32,923 nucleotides of DNA from Serratia proteamaculans (GCF_008830365.1 NZ_WBKI01000013.1:1-32923), one strand, 5' to 3'. Shown: positions 8,434 to 26,273, counted from the first letter of the stretch. Numbers and translations: made by a program. The notes: generated by a model not told the origin, from the letters alone.

Positions 8434-8541
8434 TGTCGGAGTGCCTAGCGCCTGATTTGTTCATCAAATTGGCCAGGCTGAGACCGTTAATTCGGGATCC
8501 GCGGAACCTGATCGGGTTAATACCCGCGAAGGGAACAAGAG
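8434..8541 (+). ncRNA. TPP riboswitch (THI element)
   Basis: The aptamer is recognised by its conserved pieces in order: GTCGGAGTGCC (8435-8445), GGCTGAGACCG (8476-8486), then AACCTGATCGGGTTAATACC (8505-8524) and GCGAAGGGAACAAGA at the 3' side. An optional P3a stem is present. Thiamine pyrophosphate binding turns down the thi operon. The expression platform (8542-8665) contains a GGCCGG / CCGGCC pairing (8568-8573 with 8594-8599) but no U-tract. Control is therefore probably at translation or by Rho and not through an intrinsic terminator; this last point is inference. Confidence 0.95.
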
Positions 8542-8656
8542 TAATCTATCGCCACAGGCCGGTGCCCCGATTTGGGATAATCCCGCCTTGCCGGCCAGCA
8601 TTATTACTCCCTCCGAGCTCCAGACAAGCAACTTTCCCAACCCAACACACTGGTAG

Positions 8657-11240
<2,584 letters not shown>

Positions 11241-11244
11241 TGCC

Positions 11245-11994
11245 ATGTTGAACGATCAAGAGTTCCTGCGCTACAGCCGCCAGTTGCTGCTGGAGGACAT
11301 TGGCCCCGAAGGCCAGGAGAAGCTAAAACAGTCGACGGCGCTGATCGTCGGGTTGGGGGGATTAGGCTCCCCCGCCTCGCTCTATCTGGCCGCCGCCGGC
11401 GTCGGCACCTTGTTGCTGGCCGATGACGATACGCTGCACCTCACCAATCTACAGCGTCAAATCCTGTACCGCAGTTCCGACGTAACCAAAAGCAAAGCCG
11501 CCCTGGCACAGCGCCAACTACAGGCGCTGAACCCAATGGTGGAGTCCATCGCACTGGAGCAGCGTTTGCAGGGGGACGTGTTGCAGCAGGCCGTTGAACG
11601 CGCCGATCTGATTTTAGACTGTAGCGATAACATGGAAACCCGTCATGCGGTAAACGCCGCCTGTATCAAGGCCGGTAAACCGCTGATCAGCGGCAGTGCG
11701 GTAGGTTTCAGTGGTCAGTTGCTGGTGATAGAACCTCCCTATGCCCACGGCTGCTACGCCTGTCTGTATCCGGAACAAACGGAACCCCAGCGCAATTGCC
11801 GTACCGCTGGCGTCCTTGGCCCGGTGGTCGGCGTCATTGGCACGCTGCAAGCGCTGGAGGCGATAAAAATGCTGGCGGGCCTGCCTTCTTCCCTCAGCGG
11901 CAAACTGCGGTTGTTCGACGGCAGACAACAAAGCTGGAGCACTTTGCAACTCAGTCAGGCCAGCTGCTGTACGGCGTGCGGAGGAGCAGCATGA
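11245..11994 (+). CDS. thiF: ThiS adenylyltransferase ThiF
   Basis: ThiF activates the C-terminal glycine of the sulfur carrier ThiS with ATP and takes part in sulfur transfer for the thiazole ring. The 249-residue protein (E. coli 251) belongs to the E1/MoeB family. It has the nucleotide-binding GLGGLGSPASLYLAAAGVG (about residues 35-53) and LADDD. A zinc site is formed by CYACLYP and the terminal CCTACGG. NCRTAGVLGPVVG holds the cysteine that corresponds to the E. coli residue linked to ThiS. ATG at 11245 has AAGGAG, is 4 bp after thiE, and thiF overlaps thiS by 4 bp. Confidence 0.97.
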   Translation: MLNDQEFLRYSRQLLLEDIGPEGQEKLKQSTALIVGLGGLGSPASLYLAAAGVGTLLLADDDTLHLTNLQRQILYRSSDVTKSKAALAQRQLQALNPMVESIALEQRLQGDVLQQAVERADLILDCSDNMETRHAVNAACIKAGKPLISGSAVGFSGQLLVIEPPYAHGCYACLYPEQTEPQRNCRTAGVLGPVVGVIGTLQALEAIKMLAGLPSSLSGKLRLFDGRQQSWSTLQLSQASCCTACGGAA

Positions 11995-12191
11995 AGATCC
12001 GGCTTAATGATCAACCGCTGGAACTGGCGCAACCGCTGAGCGTCACCGCCCTGCTCGAGCAATTGCAGCGCCACCAGCCGGGCACCGCGCTGGCTATCAA
12101 CCAAACTATCATCCCGCGCGCCGACTGGGCTAACCACCTGGTGCAAGACGGTGATGACATCCTGTTGTTTCAAGCGATCGCCGGAGGCTGA
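11991..12191 (+). CDS. thiS: Sulfur carrier protein ThiS
   Basis: ThiS is a 66-residue ubiquitin-fold protein whose C-terminal Gly-Gly is adenylated by ThiF and converted to a thiocarboxylate, the sulfur donor for the thiazole. It begins [18 protein letters not shown] and ends LFQAIAGG, the required Gly-Gly tail. ATG at 11991 overlaps the thiF stop (ATGA) and has GAGGAG (11981-11986) as ribosome-binding site. It is followed one base later by thiG. Confidence 0.97.
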   Translation: MKIRLNDQPLELAQPLSVTALLEQLQRHQPGTALAINQTIIPRADWANHLVQDGDDILLFQAIAGG

Positions 12192-12192
12192 C

Positions 12193-12972
12193 ATGCTGCA
12201 AATCGCCGATACCACTTTTACCTCACGCCTGTTTACCGGCACCGGCAAATTTGCCACGCCGACGCTGATGCTGGATGCCCTGCAGGCCTCGGGCTCGCAG
12301 TTAGTCACCATGGCGATGAAACGTGTTGATCTGCATGGCGGTAATGACGCCATTCTGGCGCCGCTGCAACAACTGGGCGTACGCCTGCTGCCGAATACCT
12401 CCGGTGCGAAGACCGCCGCAGAAGCGGTGTTTGCCGCCCGACTGGCACGTGAGGCGCTTGGCACCCACTGGGTGAAGCTGGAAATCCATCCCGATGTGAA
12501 ATACCTGCTGCCGGACCCGATTGAAACCCTAAAGGCGGCGGAAACACTGGTAAAAGAAGGGTTTGTGGTGCTGCCTTACTGCGGTGCCGATCCGGTGTTG
12601 TGTAAACGGTTGGAGGAAGCGGGCTGCGCCGCGGTTATGCCGCTGGGTGCCCCTATTGGTTCCAACCGTGGGCTGCGCACCCGCGATTTCCTCGAGATTA
12701 TTATCGAGCAGGCCAGGGTGCCGGTAGTGATCGACGCCGGTATTGGTGCGCCAAGTCATGCCTTAGAGGCTATGGAACTGGGTGCCGATGCGGTGCTGGT
12801 GAATACCGCTATCGCCGTGGCGCGCGATCCGGTGCAGATGGCGCGGGCGTTTCGTCTGGCGCTGGAAGCCGGTGAGCTGGCACGCCAGGCCGGATTGGGC
12901 AGTAGCCAGCGCAATGCCATAGCCTCCAGCCCGCTGACCGCTTTTCTCAGCCAGAGCGAGGAGATGTTGTGA
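12193..12972 (+). CDS. thiG: Thiazole synthase ThiG
   Basis: ThiG condenses deoxyxylulose phosphate, dehydroglycine and ThiS-thiocarboxylate into the thiazole phosphate. The 259-residue TIM-barrel protein (E. coli 256) carries [37 protein letters not shown], and [19 protein letters not shown], matching the family's catalytic and phosphate-binding loops. The frame extends further upstream, but ATG at 12193 has GGAGG (12183-12187) and family alignment from residue 1 ([18 protein letters not shown]). Its stop shares a base with the thiH start. Confidence 0.97.
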   Translation: MLQIADTTFTSRLFTGTGKFATPTLMLDALQASGSQLVTMAMKRVDLHGGNDAILAPLQQLGVRLLPNTSGAKTAAEAVFAARLAREALGTHWVKLEIHPDVKYLLPDPIETLKAAETLVKEGFVVLPYCGADPVLCKRLEEAGCAAVMPLGAPIGSNRGLRTRDFLEIIIEQARVPVVIDAGIGAPSHALEAMELGADAVLVNTAIAVARDPVQMARAFRLALEAGELARQAGLGSSQRNAIASSPLTAFLSQSEEML

Positions 12973-14105
12973 TGACCGATGATTTCAGTAGCCGCTGGCG
13001 ACAGTTGGATTGGGACGATATCTCGCTGCGTATTAACAGCAAAACGGCACGAGATGTCGAGCACGCGCTGAATGCGGAAAAACTGACGCGTGAAGATTTT
13101 ATGGCGCTGATCTCCCCCGCCGCCGCGTCCTACCTTGAGCCATTGGCCCAGCGTGCGCAGCAGTTGACGCGCCAACGCTTTGGCAACGTGGTCAGCTTCT
13201 ACGTGCCGCTGTACCTGTCCAACCTGTGCGCCAACGACTGTACCTACTGCGGTTTTTCGATGAGCAATCGCATCAAGCGTAAAACCCTGGATGCCGCCGA
13301 GATCGACCGCGAGTGTCTGGCAATTAAGGCACTGGGTTTTGAGCACTTGCTGTTGGTCACCGGCGAACACCAGACCAAGGTCGGCATGGACTATTTCCGA
13401 CAGCATATTCCAGCAATCCGCCGCCATTTCAGCTCGCTGATGATGGAGGTGCAACCCCTGGAGCAGGAAGAGTACGCCGAACTGAAAGCGCTGGGATTGG
13501 ATGGCGTGTTGGTGTATCAGGAAACCTATCACCCGGCGACTTACCAGCAGCATCATCTGCGCGGTCAGAAACAGGATTTTCATTGGCGATTGGCCACACC
13601 GGATCGCCTGGGTCGCGCCGGGATCGACAAGATCGGTCTTGGTGCACTGATCGGGCTCTCCAACAGCTGGCGTACCGACTGCTATATGTTGGCTGAACAC
13701 CTGTTCTACCTGCAGCAGACCTACTGGCAAAGCCGCTATTCCATCTCGTTCCCGCGCCTGCGTCCCTGTGCCGGCGGCATCGAACCGGCGTCGATCATGA
13801 GCGAGCCGCAATTGGTGCAGTTAATCTGTGCTTTCCGGCTGTTCGCCCCCGATGTAGAGCTGTCTTTGTCGACGCGTGAATCACCGTTCTTCCGCGATCA
13901 TATGATCCCGGTGGCGATCAACAGCGTCAGTGCCGGATCCAAAACCCAGCCTGGCGGTTATGCCGACGATGTCGCCCCTGAACTGGAACAGTTCGAACCG
14001 CACGATGGCCGTACCCCGCAGCAGGTGGCGCAAGCCATCAGCGACGCCGGTTTACAGCCGGTGTGGAAAGACTGGGACGGATACCTGGGGCGCAGCCCGC
14101 AGTAA
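12972..14105 (+). CDS. thiH: 2-iminoacetate synthase ThiH (tyrosine lyase)
   Basis: ThiH is a radical-SAM enzyme that cleaves tyrosine to dehydroglycine and p-cresol, supplying the glycine-derived part of the thiazole in organisms lacking ThiO. The cluster motif CANDCTYCGF (CX3CX2C) lies near residues 85-92. The protein has 377 residues, as in E. coli. GTG at 12969 is possible, but ATG at 12972, overlapping the thiG stop as TGATG, gives the family length. It is the last gene of the operon; no clear intrinsic terminator follows. E. coli has htrC between thiH and rpoC; here the spacer has no supported gene. Confidence 0.97.
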   Translation: MTDDFSSRWRQLDWDDISLRINSKTARDVEHALNAEKLTREDFMALISPAAASYLEPLAQRAQQLTRQRFGNVVSFYVPLYLSNLCANDCTYCGFSMSNRIKRKTLDAAEIDRECLAIKALGFEHLLLVTGEHQTKVGMDYFRQHIPAIRRHFSSLMMEVQPLEQEEYAELKALGLDGVLVYQETYHPATYQQHHLRGQKQDFHWRLATPDRLGRAGIDKIGLGALIGLSNSWRTDCYMLAEHLFYLQQTYWQSRYSISFPRLRPCAGGIEPASIMSEPQLVQLICAFRLFAPDVELSLSTRESPFFRDHMIPVAINSVSAGSKTQPGGYADDVAPELEQFEPHDGRTPQQVAQAISDAGLQPVWKDWDGYLGRSPQ

Positions 14106-14376
14106 TCTGCAAGCCTTGCAGCCCAGTTGAAAAAACCAGGGAAGCCTTGCGCAGAAGCTATCGACGTCGCTGGCGGGGTAAATCAGCCCCGCTATAGTGG
14201 CGATGCTGGTTGCCAAACCCGGTGCCAGCCGGAGCCGTCACCTCCTCGACAGCTCCGCCTTACCCTCTCCCGGATCACGTCGGATTACCCTCCCGCGTGA
14301 CTCCGGGTCCTCCCGCTGTTGATATCCGGCTAATCTGCTTTGTTGCCCCTGGGCTGTTTAACGGTGTCATAAAGGC
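14106..14376. other. thiH-rpoC convergent spacer with hairpins, no gene seen
   Basis: No supported coding frame. It contains a hairpin GCGGGG (14173-14178) / CCCCGC (14187-14192). A larger imperfect stem CCCGGATCACG (14269-14279) pairs with CGTGA plus TCCGGG (14296-14307), with one bulged C and a 16-base loop. Neither has a U-tract on either strand, so no thi operon terminator is evident; Rho-dependent ending is possible. Confidence 0.5.
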
Positions 14377-14406
14377 AAAAAAAAACCGCCCCCGAAGGAG
14401 CGGTTT
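14377..14406 (-). terminator. rpoBC intrinsic terminator
   Basis: On the minus strand, a 10 bp stem AAACCGCTCC / GGGGCGGTTT (one G-U pair) with the stable loop TTCG runs into nine T. It is the main terminator of the rplKAJL-rpoBC transcription unit. Read on the plus strand, the stem is followed only by TTTATC, so any bidirectional action for thi transcripts would be weak. Confidence 0.95.
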
Positions 14407-14453
14407 ATCTGGTCGGAGTCCGGCAATGCCGAACCCCAAGGCACATTCAACGA

Positions 14454-17400
14454 TTAATCGTTGTTGCCGCCACCCAGGTTGCCTGCATTCAGCAGCTCAG
14501 CCAGGTTAGCCGTTGCTTCTTCCGCGCTCACCTGCGGAACAACTGGCGTTTCACCCTGAGCTTTACGACGCATGCGGTCCTGATGATAAGCGTAACCGGT
14601 ACCGGCTGGGATCAGACGGCCCACGATGACGTTCTCTTTCAGGCCACGCAGTTCATCACGCTTACCGGCAACAGCCGCTTCGGTCAGAACACGCGTCGTT
14701 TCCTGGAACGATGCTGCGGAGATGAAGGACTCGGTCGCCAAGGAAGCCTTGGTGATACCCAGCAGATCGCGTGAGAAGGTTGCCTCGATTTTGCCTTCAG
14801 CAGCAAGCTGACGGTTGGCAATCTTAACGCGTGACACTTCAGCCTGCTCGCCTTCCAGGAACTCGGTGCTACCAGCGCTAACGATGGTCCCTTTACGCAG
14901 CATCTGACGAACGATAACTTCAATGTGTTTATCGTTAATCTTAACGCCTTGCAGACGGTAAACTTCCTGCACTTCGTTGGTGATGTAGCGAGTAACCGCA
15001 TGCACACCACGCAGACGCAGAATGTCGTGCGGAGATTCTGGGCCGTCAGAAACAACGTCACCACGCTCCACAACTTCGCCTTCGAACACGTTGAGCTGAC
15101 GCCATTTCGGAATCATCTCTTCGTAAGCGTCGCTGCCGTCCAGTGGAGAGATTACCAGGCGACGTTTGCCTTTGGTCTCTTTACCGAACGAGATAATCCC
15201 GCTGATTTCAGCCAGGATTGCCGGCTCTTTCGGACGACGTGCTTCGAACAGATCCGCAACGCGTGGCAGACCACCGGTAATATCCTTGGTACCGCCGGAT
15301 TCCTGAGGAATACGCGCCAGGGTATCACCCGCACCGATCTGAATGCCGTCTTCCAGCTGTACAATCGCTTTACCTGGCAGGAAGTATTGAGCAGGCATAT
15401 CAGTACCTGGGATCAATACGTCGTCGCCTTTGGCATCAACGATTTTCAGTGCCGGACGCAGGTCTTTACCGCTACCGGTACGCTCTGCGCTGTCCAGTAC
15501 TACCAGAGAAGACAAACCGGTCAGTTCGTCGGTCTGGCGGGTAATGGTCTGGCCGTCAACCATATCAGCGAAGCGGATGAAACCACTCACTTCGGTGATA
15601 ACTGGCATGGTGTGCGGATCCCAGTTAGCAACGGTTTCGCCGCCGTTAACTTCGATGCCGTCGCCTTTGCCCATGACGGAACCGTAAGGCACTTTATAGC
15701 GCTCTTTAGTACGGCCGAATTCGTCGATCAGCTTCAGTTCGGTATTACGAGAGGTAATCACCAGCTTGCCTGCGGCGTTCATTACGAACTTCACATTGCT
15801 CAGCTTCAGAGTACCCTTGTTTTTCACCTGGATGCTGGATTCAGCAGCCGCACGAGATGCCGCACCACCGATGTGGAACGTACGCATCGTCAGCTGTGTA
15901 CCCGGCTCACCGATTGACTGTGCCGCGATAACGCCGATAGCTTCGCCTTTGTTGATGATGTGACCACGTGCCAGGTCGCGACCATAGCAGTTTGCACACA
16001 CACCAAAATCGGTTTCACAGCTAACCACGGAACGGACTTTAACGCTGTCGACAGAATTCTCTTCCAACAGGTCACAAGTCTTCTCGTGCAGCAGGGTGTT
16101 ACGTGGCACCAGGATATCAGCCGTACCCGGCTTGATGATATCTTCTGCTGTCACACGACCCAGAACACGTTCGCGCAGTGGCTCTTTAACGTCACCACCT
16201 TCGATAACCGGAGTCATCAGGATGCCGTTGTGAGTACCACAGTCGTCTTCGGTAACCACCAGATCCTGTGCCACGTCAACCAGACGACGGGTCAGATAAC
16301 CGGAGTTAGCCGTTTTCAGTGCGGTATCCGCCAGACCTTTACGAGCACCGTGCGTGGAGATGAAGTACTGGAGTACGTTCAGACCTTCACGGAAGTTCGC
16401 TGTGATTGGCGTTTCAATGATGGAACCATCCGGCTTAGCCATCAGGCCACGCATACCGGCCAGCTGACGAATCTGTGCTGCAGAACCACGCGCACCGGAG
16501 TCGGCCATCATAAAGATACTGTTGAAGGAAACCTGCTGTTCAACAACACCGTCACGGTTGACGACGTCTTCAACAGACAAGTTTTCCATCATCGCCTTGG
16601 CAACACGTTCGTTCGCTGCGGCCCAGATATCGATCACTTTGTTGTAGCGTTCGCCGGCGGTCACCAAACCAGACTGGAACTGCTCCTGGATTTCGGCAAC
16701 TTCGGTTTCTGCTTCTTCGATGATCTCTGCTTTCTTGGCAGGGATTACCATGTCATCGATACCTACTGACGCGCCTGAACGGGCAGCGTAAGCAAAACCG
16801 GTGTACATGATCTGGTCAGCAAAGATAACGGTCGGCTTCAGGCCCAGGATGCGATAACAGGTGTTCAGCATCTTGGAGATAGCTTTCTTGCCCAAAGGCT
16901 GGTTAACGATCGAGTACGGCAGACCGCGCGGTACGATCATCCACAGGATGGCACGACCTACGGTAGTGTCGATGATCGAAGTCTGGTGTACAGACTCGCC
17001 CTCGGTGTTTTTGATCTCTTCGGTGATACGCACTTTGACACGCGCATGCAGAGAGGCCAGACCGGCGCGGTAAATACGTTCCGCTTCTTTCGGGCCACTC
17101 AACACCATGCCTTCGCCTTTGGCGTTAACACAGTCACGGGTCATGTAGTACAGACCCAATACAACGTCCTGAGAAGGAACGATGATTGGCTCGCCGTTCG
17201 CTGGTGACAGGATGTTGTTGGTAGACATCATCAGCGCACGCGCTTCCAACTGGGCTTCTAAAGTCAGCGGAACGTGTACTGCCATCTGGTCACCATCGAA
17301 GTCGGCGTTGTATGCCGCACAAACCAGCGGGTGCAGCTGGATAGCTTTACCTTCGATCAGAACCGGTTCAAACGCCTGGATACCCAAACGGTGCAGGGTT

Positions 17401-18680
17401 GGTGCACGGTTCAGCAGTACCGGGTGTTCGCGGATAACTTCGTCCAGGATGTCCCAAACGACAGCTTCTTCGCGCTCAACCATTTTCTTGGCGGCTTTGA
17501 TGGTGGTGGCAAGGCCACGCAGCTCCAGCTTGCCGTAGATGAACGGTTTGAACAGCTCCAGTGCCATTTTCTTAGGCAGACCGCACTGATGCAGACGCAG
17601 GTATGGACCTACGGTGATTACAGAACGACCAGAGTAGTCAACACGTTTACCCAACAAGTTCTGACGGAAACGACCCTGCTTACCTTTGATCATATCAGCC
17701 AAAGATTTCAGAGGACGCTTGTTGGAACCGGTGATCGCACGGCCGCGACGGCCGTTATCCAGCAAGGCATCTACCGCTTCTTGCAGCATACGCTTTTCGT
17801 TGCGCACGATGATGTCAGGCGCAGCCAGATCCAGCAGGCGTTTCAGACGGTTGTTACGGTTGATTACGCGGCGATACAGATCGTTCAGATCTGAAGTCGC
17901 GAAACGACCGCCATCCAACGGAACCAGCGGACGCAGATCCGGCGGCAGTACCGGCAGCACGGTCAGGATCATCCACTCTGGCTTGTTGCCAGACTGTACG
18001 AACGCTTCCAGCAGCTTGATACGCTTGGTCAGCTTCTTACGCTTGGTTTCGGAGTTGGTTTCGTTCAGCTCTTCGCGCAGAGTTTCACACTCTTGCTCCA
18101 GATCCATGTTTTTCAACAGGGCCTGAATAGCTTCCGCACCCATCTTGGCGTCGAATTCGTCACCGAACTCTTCCAGCGCATCCAGATACTGCTCTTCAGT
18201 CAGGATCTGACGACGCTCGAGGTTAGTCATACCGCCTTCGATAACCACATAGGATTCGAAGTACAGTACACGTTCGATGTCACGCAGCGGCATATCCAGC
18301 AGCAAACCGATGCGGGATGGCAGCGATTTCAGGAACCAGATGTGCGCAGTCGGTGATGCCAGCTCGATGTGGCCCATACGCTCACGGCGTACTTTGGTCT
18401 GGGTCACTTCAACGCCGCACTTCTCACAGATTACGCCGCGGTGTTTTAAGCGCTTGTACTTACCGCACAGGCACTCATAGTCTTTTACCGGCCCAAAGAT
18501 ACGGGCGCAGAAAAGGCCGTCACGTTCTGGTTTGAACGTACGGTAGTTAATGGTTTCCGGCTTCTTAACTTCGCCGAACGACCACGAACGGATCATGTCT
18601 GGCGATGCCAGAGCAATCTTGATCGCATCAAACTCTTCGGTCTTAGTTTGCGCTTTCAGAAACTTTAATAAGTCTTTCAC
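14454..18680 (-). CDS. rpoC: RNA polymerase beta' subunit
   Basis: Beta' is the largest RNA polymerase subunit and carries the catalytic magnesium site. The 1408-residue protein (E. coli 1407) shows the N-terminal zinc site [19 protein letters not shown], the catalytic [12 protein letters not shown] (aspartates near 460, 462, 464), and the second zinc site formed by DDCGTHN and [11 protein letters not shown]. The open frame runs to 18752, but the correct start is GTG at 18680, with AGGAGC upstream and the sequence [19 protein letters not shown]. coli rpoC also starts with GTG. It follows rpoB by 118 bp containing a strong hairpin. Confidence 0.99.
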   Translation of the reverse strand: MKDLLKFLKAQTKTEEFDAIKIALASPDMIRSWSFGEVKKPETINYRTFKPERDGLFCARIFGPVKDYECLCGKYKRLKHRGVICEKCGVEVTQTKVRRERMGHIELASPTAHIWFLKSLPSRIGLLLDMPLRDIERVLYFESYVVIEGGMTNLERRQILTEEQYLDALEEFGDEFDAKMGAEAIQALLKNMDLEQECETLREELNETNSETKRKKLTKRIKLLEAFVQSGNKPEWMILTVLPVLPPDLRPLVPLDGGRFATSDLNDLYRRVINRNNRLKRLLDLAAPDIIVRNEKRMLQEAVDALLDNGRRGRAITGSNKRPLKSLADMIKGKQGRFRQNLLGKRVDYSGRSVITVGPYLRLHQCGLPKKMALELFKPFIYGKLELRGLATTIKAAKKMVEREEAVVWDILDEVIREHPVLLNRAPTLHRLGIQAFEPVLIEGKAIQLHPLVCAAYNADFDGDQMAVHVPLTLEAQLEARALMMSTNNILSPANGEPIIVPSQDVVLGLYYMTRDCVNAKGEGMVLSGPKEAERIYRAGLASLHARVKVRITEEIKNTEGESVHQTSIIDTTVGRAILWMIVPRGLPYSIVNQPLGKKAISKMLNTCYRILGLKPTVIFADQIMYTGFAYAARSGASVGIDDMVIPAKKAEIIEEAETEVAEIQEQFQSGLVTAGERYNKVIDIWAAANERVAKAMMENLSVEDVVNRDGVVEQQVSFNSIFMMADSGARGSAAQIRQLAGMRGLMAKPDGSIIETPITANFREGLNVLQYFISTHGARKGLADTALKTANSGYLTRRLVDVAQDLVVTEDDCGTHNGILMTPVIEGGDVKEPLRERVLGRVTAEDIIKPGTADILVPRNTLLHEKTCDLLEENSVDSVKVRSVVSCETDFGVCANCYGRDLARGHIINKGEAIGVIAAQSIGEPGTQLTMRTFHIGGAASRAAAESSIQVKNKGTLKLSNVKFVMNAAGKLVITSRNTELKLIDEFGRTKERYKVPYGSVMGKGDGIEVNGGETVANWDPHTMPVITEVSGFIRFADMVDGQTITRQTDELTGLSSLVVLDSAERTGSGKDLRPALKIVDAKGDDVLIPGTDMPAQYFLPGKAIVQLEDGIQIGAGDTLARIPQESGGTKDITGGLPRVADLFEARRPKEPAILAEISGIISFGKETKGKRRLVISPLDGSDAYEEMIPKWRQLNVFEGEVVERGDVVSDGPESPHDILRLRGVHAVTRYITNEVQEVYRLQGVKINDKHIEVIVRQMLRKGTIVSAGSTEFLEGEQAEVSRVKIANRQLAAEGKIEATFSRDLLGITKASLATESFISAASFQETTRVLTEAAVAGKRDELRGLKENVIVGRLIPAGTGYAYHQDRMRRKAQGETPVVPQVSAEEATANLAELLNAGNLGGGNND

Positions 18681-18757
18681 GGATTGGCTCCTGTCGGAGT
18701 TAAACCTGTTGGGTGCACGCTGACAAATCGCGCACCCGTGTGACCTGAACAACCACC

Positions 18758-18786
18758 CTCAGGCTCCCTAAGGTCGGGAGCCTGAG
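18758..18786 (-). repeat. rpoB-rpoC intercistronic hairpin
   Basis: A perfect 11 bp inverted repeat CTCAGGCTCCC / GGGAGCCTGAG with a 7-base loop lies just after the rpoB stop. No U-tract follows on the minus strand, so full termination is unlikely. It may be an RNA processing or stability element that sets beta to beta' ratios; that role is inference. Confidence 0.75.
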
Positions 18787-18798
18787 CTGGAAAAACGA

Positions 18799-22827
<4,029 letters not shown>

Positions 22828-22931
22828 AGGGTTCCTCAGCTCGCTGGAAAGTCGAACCTATTTGTCCGTCCGAATATAAGGACGGTTCACGCAACACCAT
22901 TTTGTCGACCGGAAAGCGGGAACACTCTCCG

Positions 22932-23036
22932 CAATACTCGTTTCTATCACGCTTAAATCATTTCGTTGCGTTGTGCGGCAGATTTTGCTGCGGCAGGGAA
23001 GGCAATATATTAAGTCGTCGATAGAAAGAAATATTG
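22932..23036 (-). ncRNA. rplL-rpoB long stem, probable RNase III site
   Basis: In the transcript, bases 23036-23010 pair with 22956-22932. On the plus strand the arm CAATACTCGTTTCTATCACG (then CTTAA) and the reverse complement of the other arm, CAATATTTCTTTCTATCGAC (then GACTTAA), agree at most positions. A smaller inner stem lies between. In E. coli the same spacer is cut by RNase III just upstream of rpoB. This position downstream of the attenuator fits, so the cleavage call combines seen structure with known family behaviour. Confidence 0.75.
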
Positions 23037-23087
23037 GGGTTAGCCAGTAGCCAAACAGTGTGAAACTCTACTGACGCCCTACAGCGC

Positions 23088-23118
23088 AAAAAGGCTGGTG
23101 ACCAAAAAGTCACCAGCC
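23088..23118 (-). terminator. rplL-rpoB attenuator
   Basis: A perfect 10 bp stem GGCTGGTGAC / GTCACCAGCC with a six-base loop is followed on the minus strand by five T. It is nearly identical to the E. coli attenuator between rplL and rpoB, which stops most transcripts. That reduces polymerase subunit synthesis relative to ribosomal proteins L10 and L7/L12. It starts 45 bp after rplL. Confidence 0.93.
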
Positions 23119-23162
23119 ATCAGCCTGTTAGTTAAAACAGACTGCACTCAGAAAGCAGTGGC

Positions 23163-23546
<384 letters not shown>

Positions 23547-23590
23547 TCAGAAATAGTTTAAATACGTAAGCAACGGATAAGAAAAAGGGC

Positions 23591-24088
23591 TTATGCCGCT
23601 TCTTTCTGATCGCGCAGTGCAGCCAGAGTGCGAACCAATTTGCCAGCAGCGGCTTCTTTCATGGTTGCCATCAGGCGTGCGATTGCTTCATCGTAAGTAG
23701 GCAGAGTTGCCAAGCGGTCAATTTGTGCCGCAGGGATCAGCTCACCTTCAAAGGCCGCAGCTTTAATCTCGAACTTTGCATTCGCTTTCGCGAAATCTTT
23801 GAACAGACGAGCAGCAGCGCCCGGGTGTTCATGAGAAAATGCAATCAAGGTAGGACCGACAAACGTGTCTTTCAGGCATTCGAATGGAGTGCCTTCAACT
23901 ACGCGACGCATCAGGGTGTTACGAACAACACGCATGTAAACGCCAGCTTCACGACCTGCTTTACGCAGTTCAGTCATTTTATCAACGGTAACGCCACGGG
24001 AATCCGCAACAACCGCAGACAGCGCGCCTTTGGCTACTTCGTTGACTTCAGCAACAATCGCTTGTTTGTCTTGAAGATTTAATGCCAT
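23591..24088 (-). CDS. rplJ: 50S ribosomal protein L10
   Basis: L10 anchors the L7/L12 dimers to 23S rRNA as the stalk base. The 165-residue protein, equal to E. coli, begins [21 protein letters not shown] and contains the RNA-binding [20 protein letters not shown] at 24088 has CCAGGAGC upstream. In E. coli the L10-L12 complex represses translation of this operon by binding the rplJ leader, and the corresponding leader is present here. Confidence 0.99.
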   Translation of the reverse strand: MALNLQDKQAIVAEVNEVAKGALSAVVADSRGVTVDKMTELRKAGREAGVYMRVVRNTLMRRVVEGTPFECLKDTFVGPTLIAFSHEHPGAAARLFKDFAKANAKFEIKAAAFEGELIPAAQIDRLATLPTYDEAIARLMATMKEAAAGKLVRTLAALRDQKEAA

Positions 24089-24240
24089 TAGCTTTTTGCT
24101 CCTGGATTTAGCCGGGGGAAATCCCCGGCACTCACATCACTCAACACCTTGTGATAAATCACGCAGTGAGAGCGTTCAAACACGGTGAGCAGAATCCAGC
24201 AAAGACTATTCTTTTATAAAAAGAAAAAATTTCTTTAGGC

Positions 24241-24323
24241 TCTGTCACCGTCTACGCAGGAAGGATTAAGTACCTTTCGATACACCTGCGGTCTTGGACG
24301 GAGGCCTGGATAGGCCAGGCTCC
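24241..24323 (-). ncRNA. L10 leader (autoregulatory mRNA element)
   Basis: On the minus strand the rplJ leader contains the conserved core: GGAGCCTGGCCTATCCAGGC, then CGTCCAAGACCGCAGG, CGAAAGG, and CTGCGTAGACGGTGACAGA. This pattern, with internal pairing of GCAGG and CCTGC, matches the known L10 leader of enterobacteria, which binds the L10-L12 complex to repress rplJL translation. The whole leader from the promoter to rplJ spans about 290 bases. Confidence 0.85.
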
Positions 24324-24383
24324 AACCGAAAAATTTTTGTCTCGCTGATGGCTATTGCCAATAGCGAAACCTTGGGGGATAAG

Positions 24384-24412
24384 ATTCTAGACAAATCTTA
24401 ACCCCAAGTCAA
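24384..24412 (-). promoter_or_regulatory. rplJ promoter (P-L10)
   Basis: On the minus strand TTGACT (24407-24412) and TAGAAT (24384-24389) are separated by an ideal 17 bp. It lies just after the rplA stop codon and drives rplJL-rpoBC, corresponding to the E. coli L10 promoter. Confidence 0.88.
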
Positions 24413-24431
24413 AGCGATAATCGCAGGGCGA

Positions 24432-25568
<1,137 letters not shown>

Positions 25569-25581
25569 TTACAATTCCTCG

Positions 25582-25625
25582 GTTTGGGTAATAACGCCTC
25601 GCAAGAGGCTCCCCGTGTTTCACCT
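25582..25625 (-). promoter_or_regulatory. Putative L1-binding site in the rplK leader
   Basis: In the transcript upstream of rplK, the hairpin GCCTC / GAGGC with loop TTGC (25596-25609) is flanked by GTGAAACACGGGGA and TTATTACCCAAACCGAGG. This resembles the E. coli L11 leader, where L1 binds an rRNA-like structure to repress translation. The conserved flanks support the call; binding itself is inferred. Confidence 0.6.
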
Positions 25626-25644
25626 CGCTCAACGAGCAAGGCCT

Positions 25645-25685
25645 ATAAAAACAAAAGGCGCGAAATTATAGTTCAATTTCGCGCC
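25645..25685 (-). terminator. secE-nusG intrinsic terminator
   Basis: An 11 bp perfect stem GGCGCGAAATT (transcript 25685-25675) / AATTTCGCGCC (25667-25657) with a 7-base loop is followed by TTTTGTTTTTAT. It ends the secE-nusG transcript about 40 bp after nusG. The stem and loop overlap the spacer and -10 box of the rplK promoter. Confidence 0.85.
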
Positions 25686-25693
25686 TCTGACAA
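25665..25693 (-). promoter_or_regulatory. rplK promoter (P-L11)
   Basis: TTGTCA (25688-25693) and a perfect TATAAT (25665-25670) with 17 bp spacing form a strong promoter upstream of rplK. The predicted start, near 25658, falls inside the second arm of the overlapping terminator stem, so transcripts made here lack its first arm and cannot form it. Confidence 0.88.
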
Positions 25694-25726
25694 GCGGCAA
25701 AAAGCCACTTATTGCTGATTAATTGA

Positions 25727-26272
25727 TCAGCCTTTTTCGACCTGAGCAAAGTCCAGTTCCACTGGCGTTGCACGGCCAAAGATGGAAACGGAAACTTTCA
25801 GGCGGCTCTTCTCATAATCCACTTCTTCAACAACGCCGTTGAAGTCAGCGAACGGACCATCGCTAACGCGGACCAGTTCACCCGGTTCGAACAGCGTTTT
25901 CGGACGCGGCTTATCACCAACCTGCTGCAGGCGGTTCATAATCGCATCAACTTCTTTGTCGCTGATCGGAGCCGGACGGTCAGAAGTCCCGCCGATGAAA
26001 CCCATTACGCGTGGAACGCTGCGTACCAAGTGCCAGCTGGCGTCATTCATTACCATCTGAACCAGTACATAGCCCGGGAAGAATTTACGTTCGCTTTTGC
26101 GACGCTGTCCGCCACGGATTTCAACAACTTCTTCCGTAGGAACCATGACTTCGCCGAACAGTTCTTCCATATCATGCAGTTTGATGTATTCACGCAGCGA
26201 TTGCGCTACGCGACCTTCAAAACCGGAAAACGCCTGAACGACGTACCAACGTTTTTTTGGAGCTTCAGACAT
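25727..26272 (-). CDS. nusG: Transcription elongation/antitermination factor NusG
   Basis: NusG binds the RNA polymerase clamp, reduces pausing, recruits Rho and links transcription to the ribosome via NusE. The 181-residue protein has the NGN domain ([20 protein letters not shown], then [19 protein letters not shown]) and a C-terminal KOW domain ([20 protein letters not shown]). The length equals E. coli NusG. It begins 1 bp after secE, so the two are a coupled pair. Confidence 0.99.
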   Translation of the reverse strand: MSEAPKKRWYVVQAFSGFEGRVAQSLREYIKLHDMEELFGEVMVPTEEVVEIRGGQRRKSERKFFPGYVLVQMVMNDASWHLVRSVPRVMGFIGGTSDRPAPISDKEVDAIMNRLQQVGDKPRPKTLFEPGELVRVSDGPFADFNGVVEEVDYEKSRLKVSVSIFGRATPVELDFAQVEKG

Positions 26273-26273
26273 T

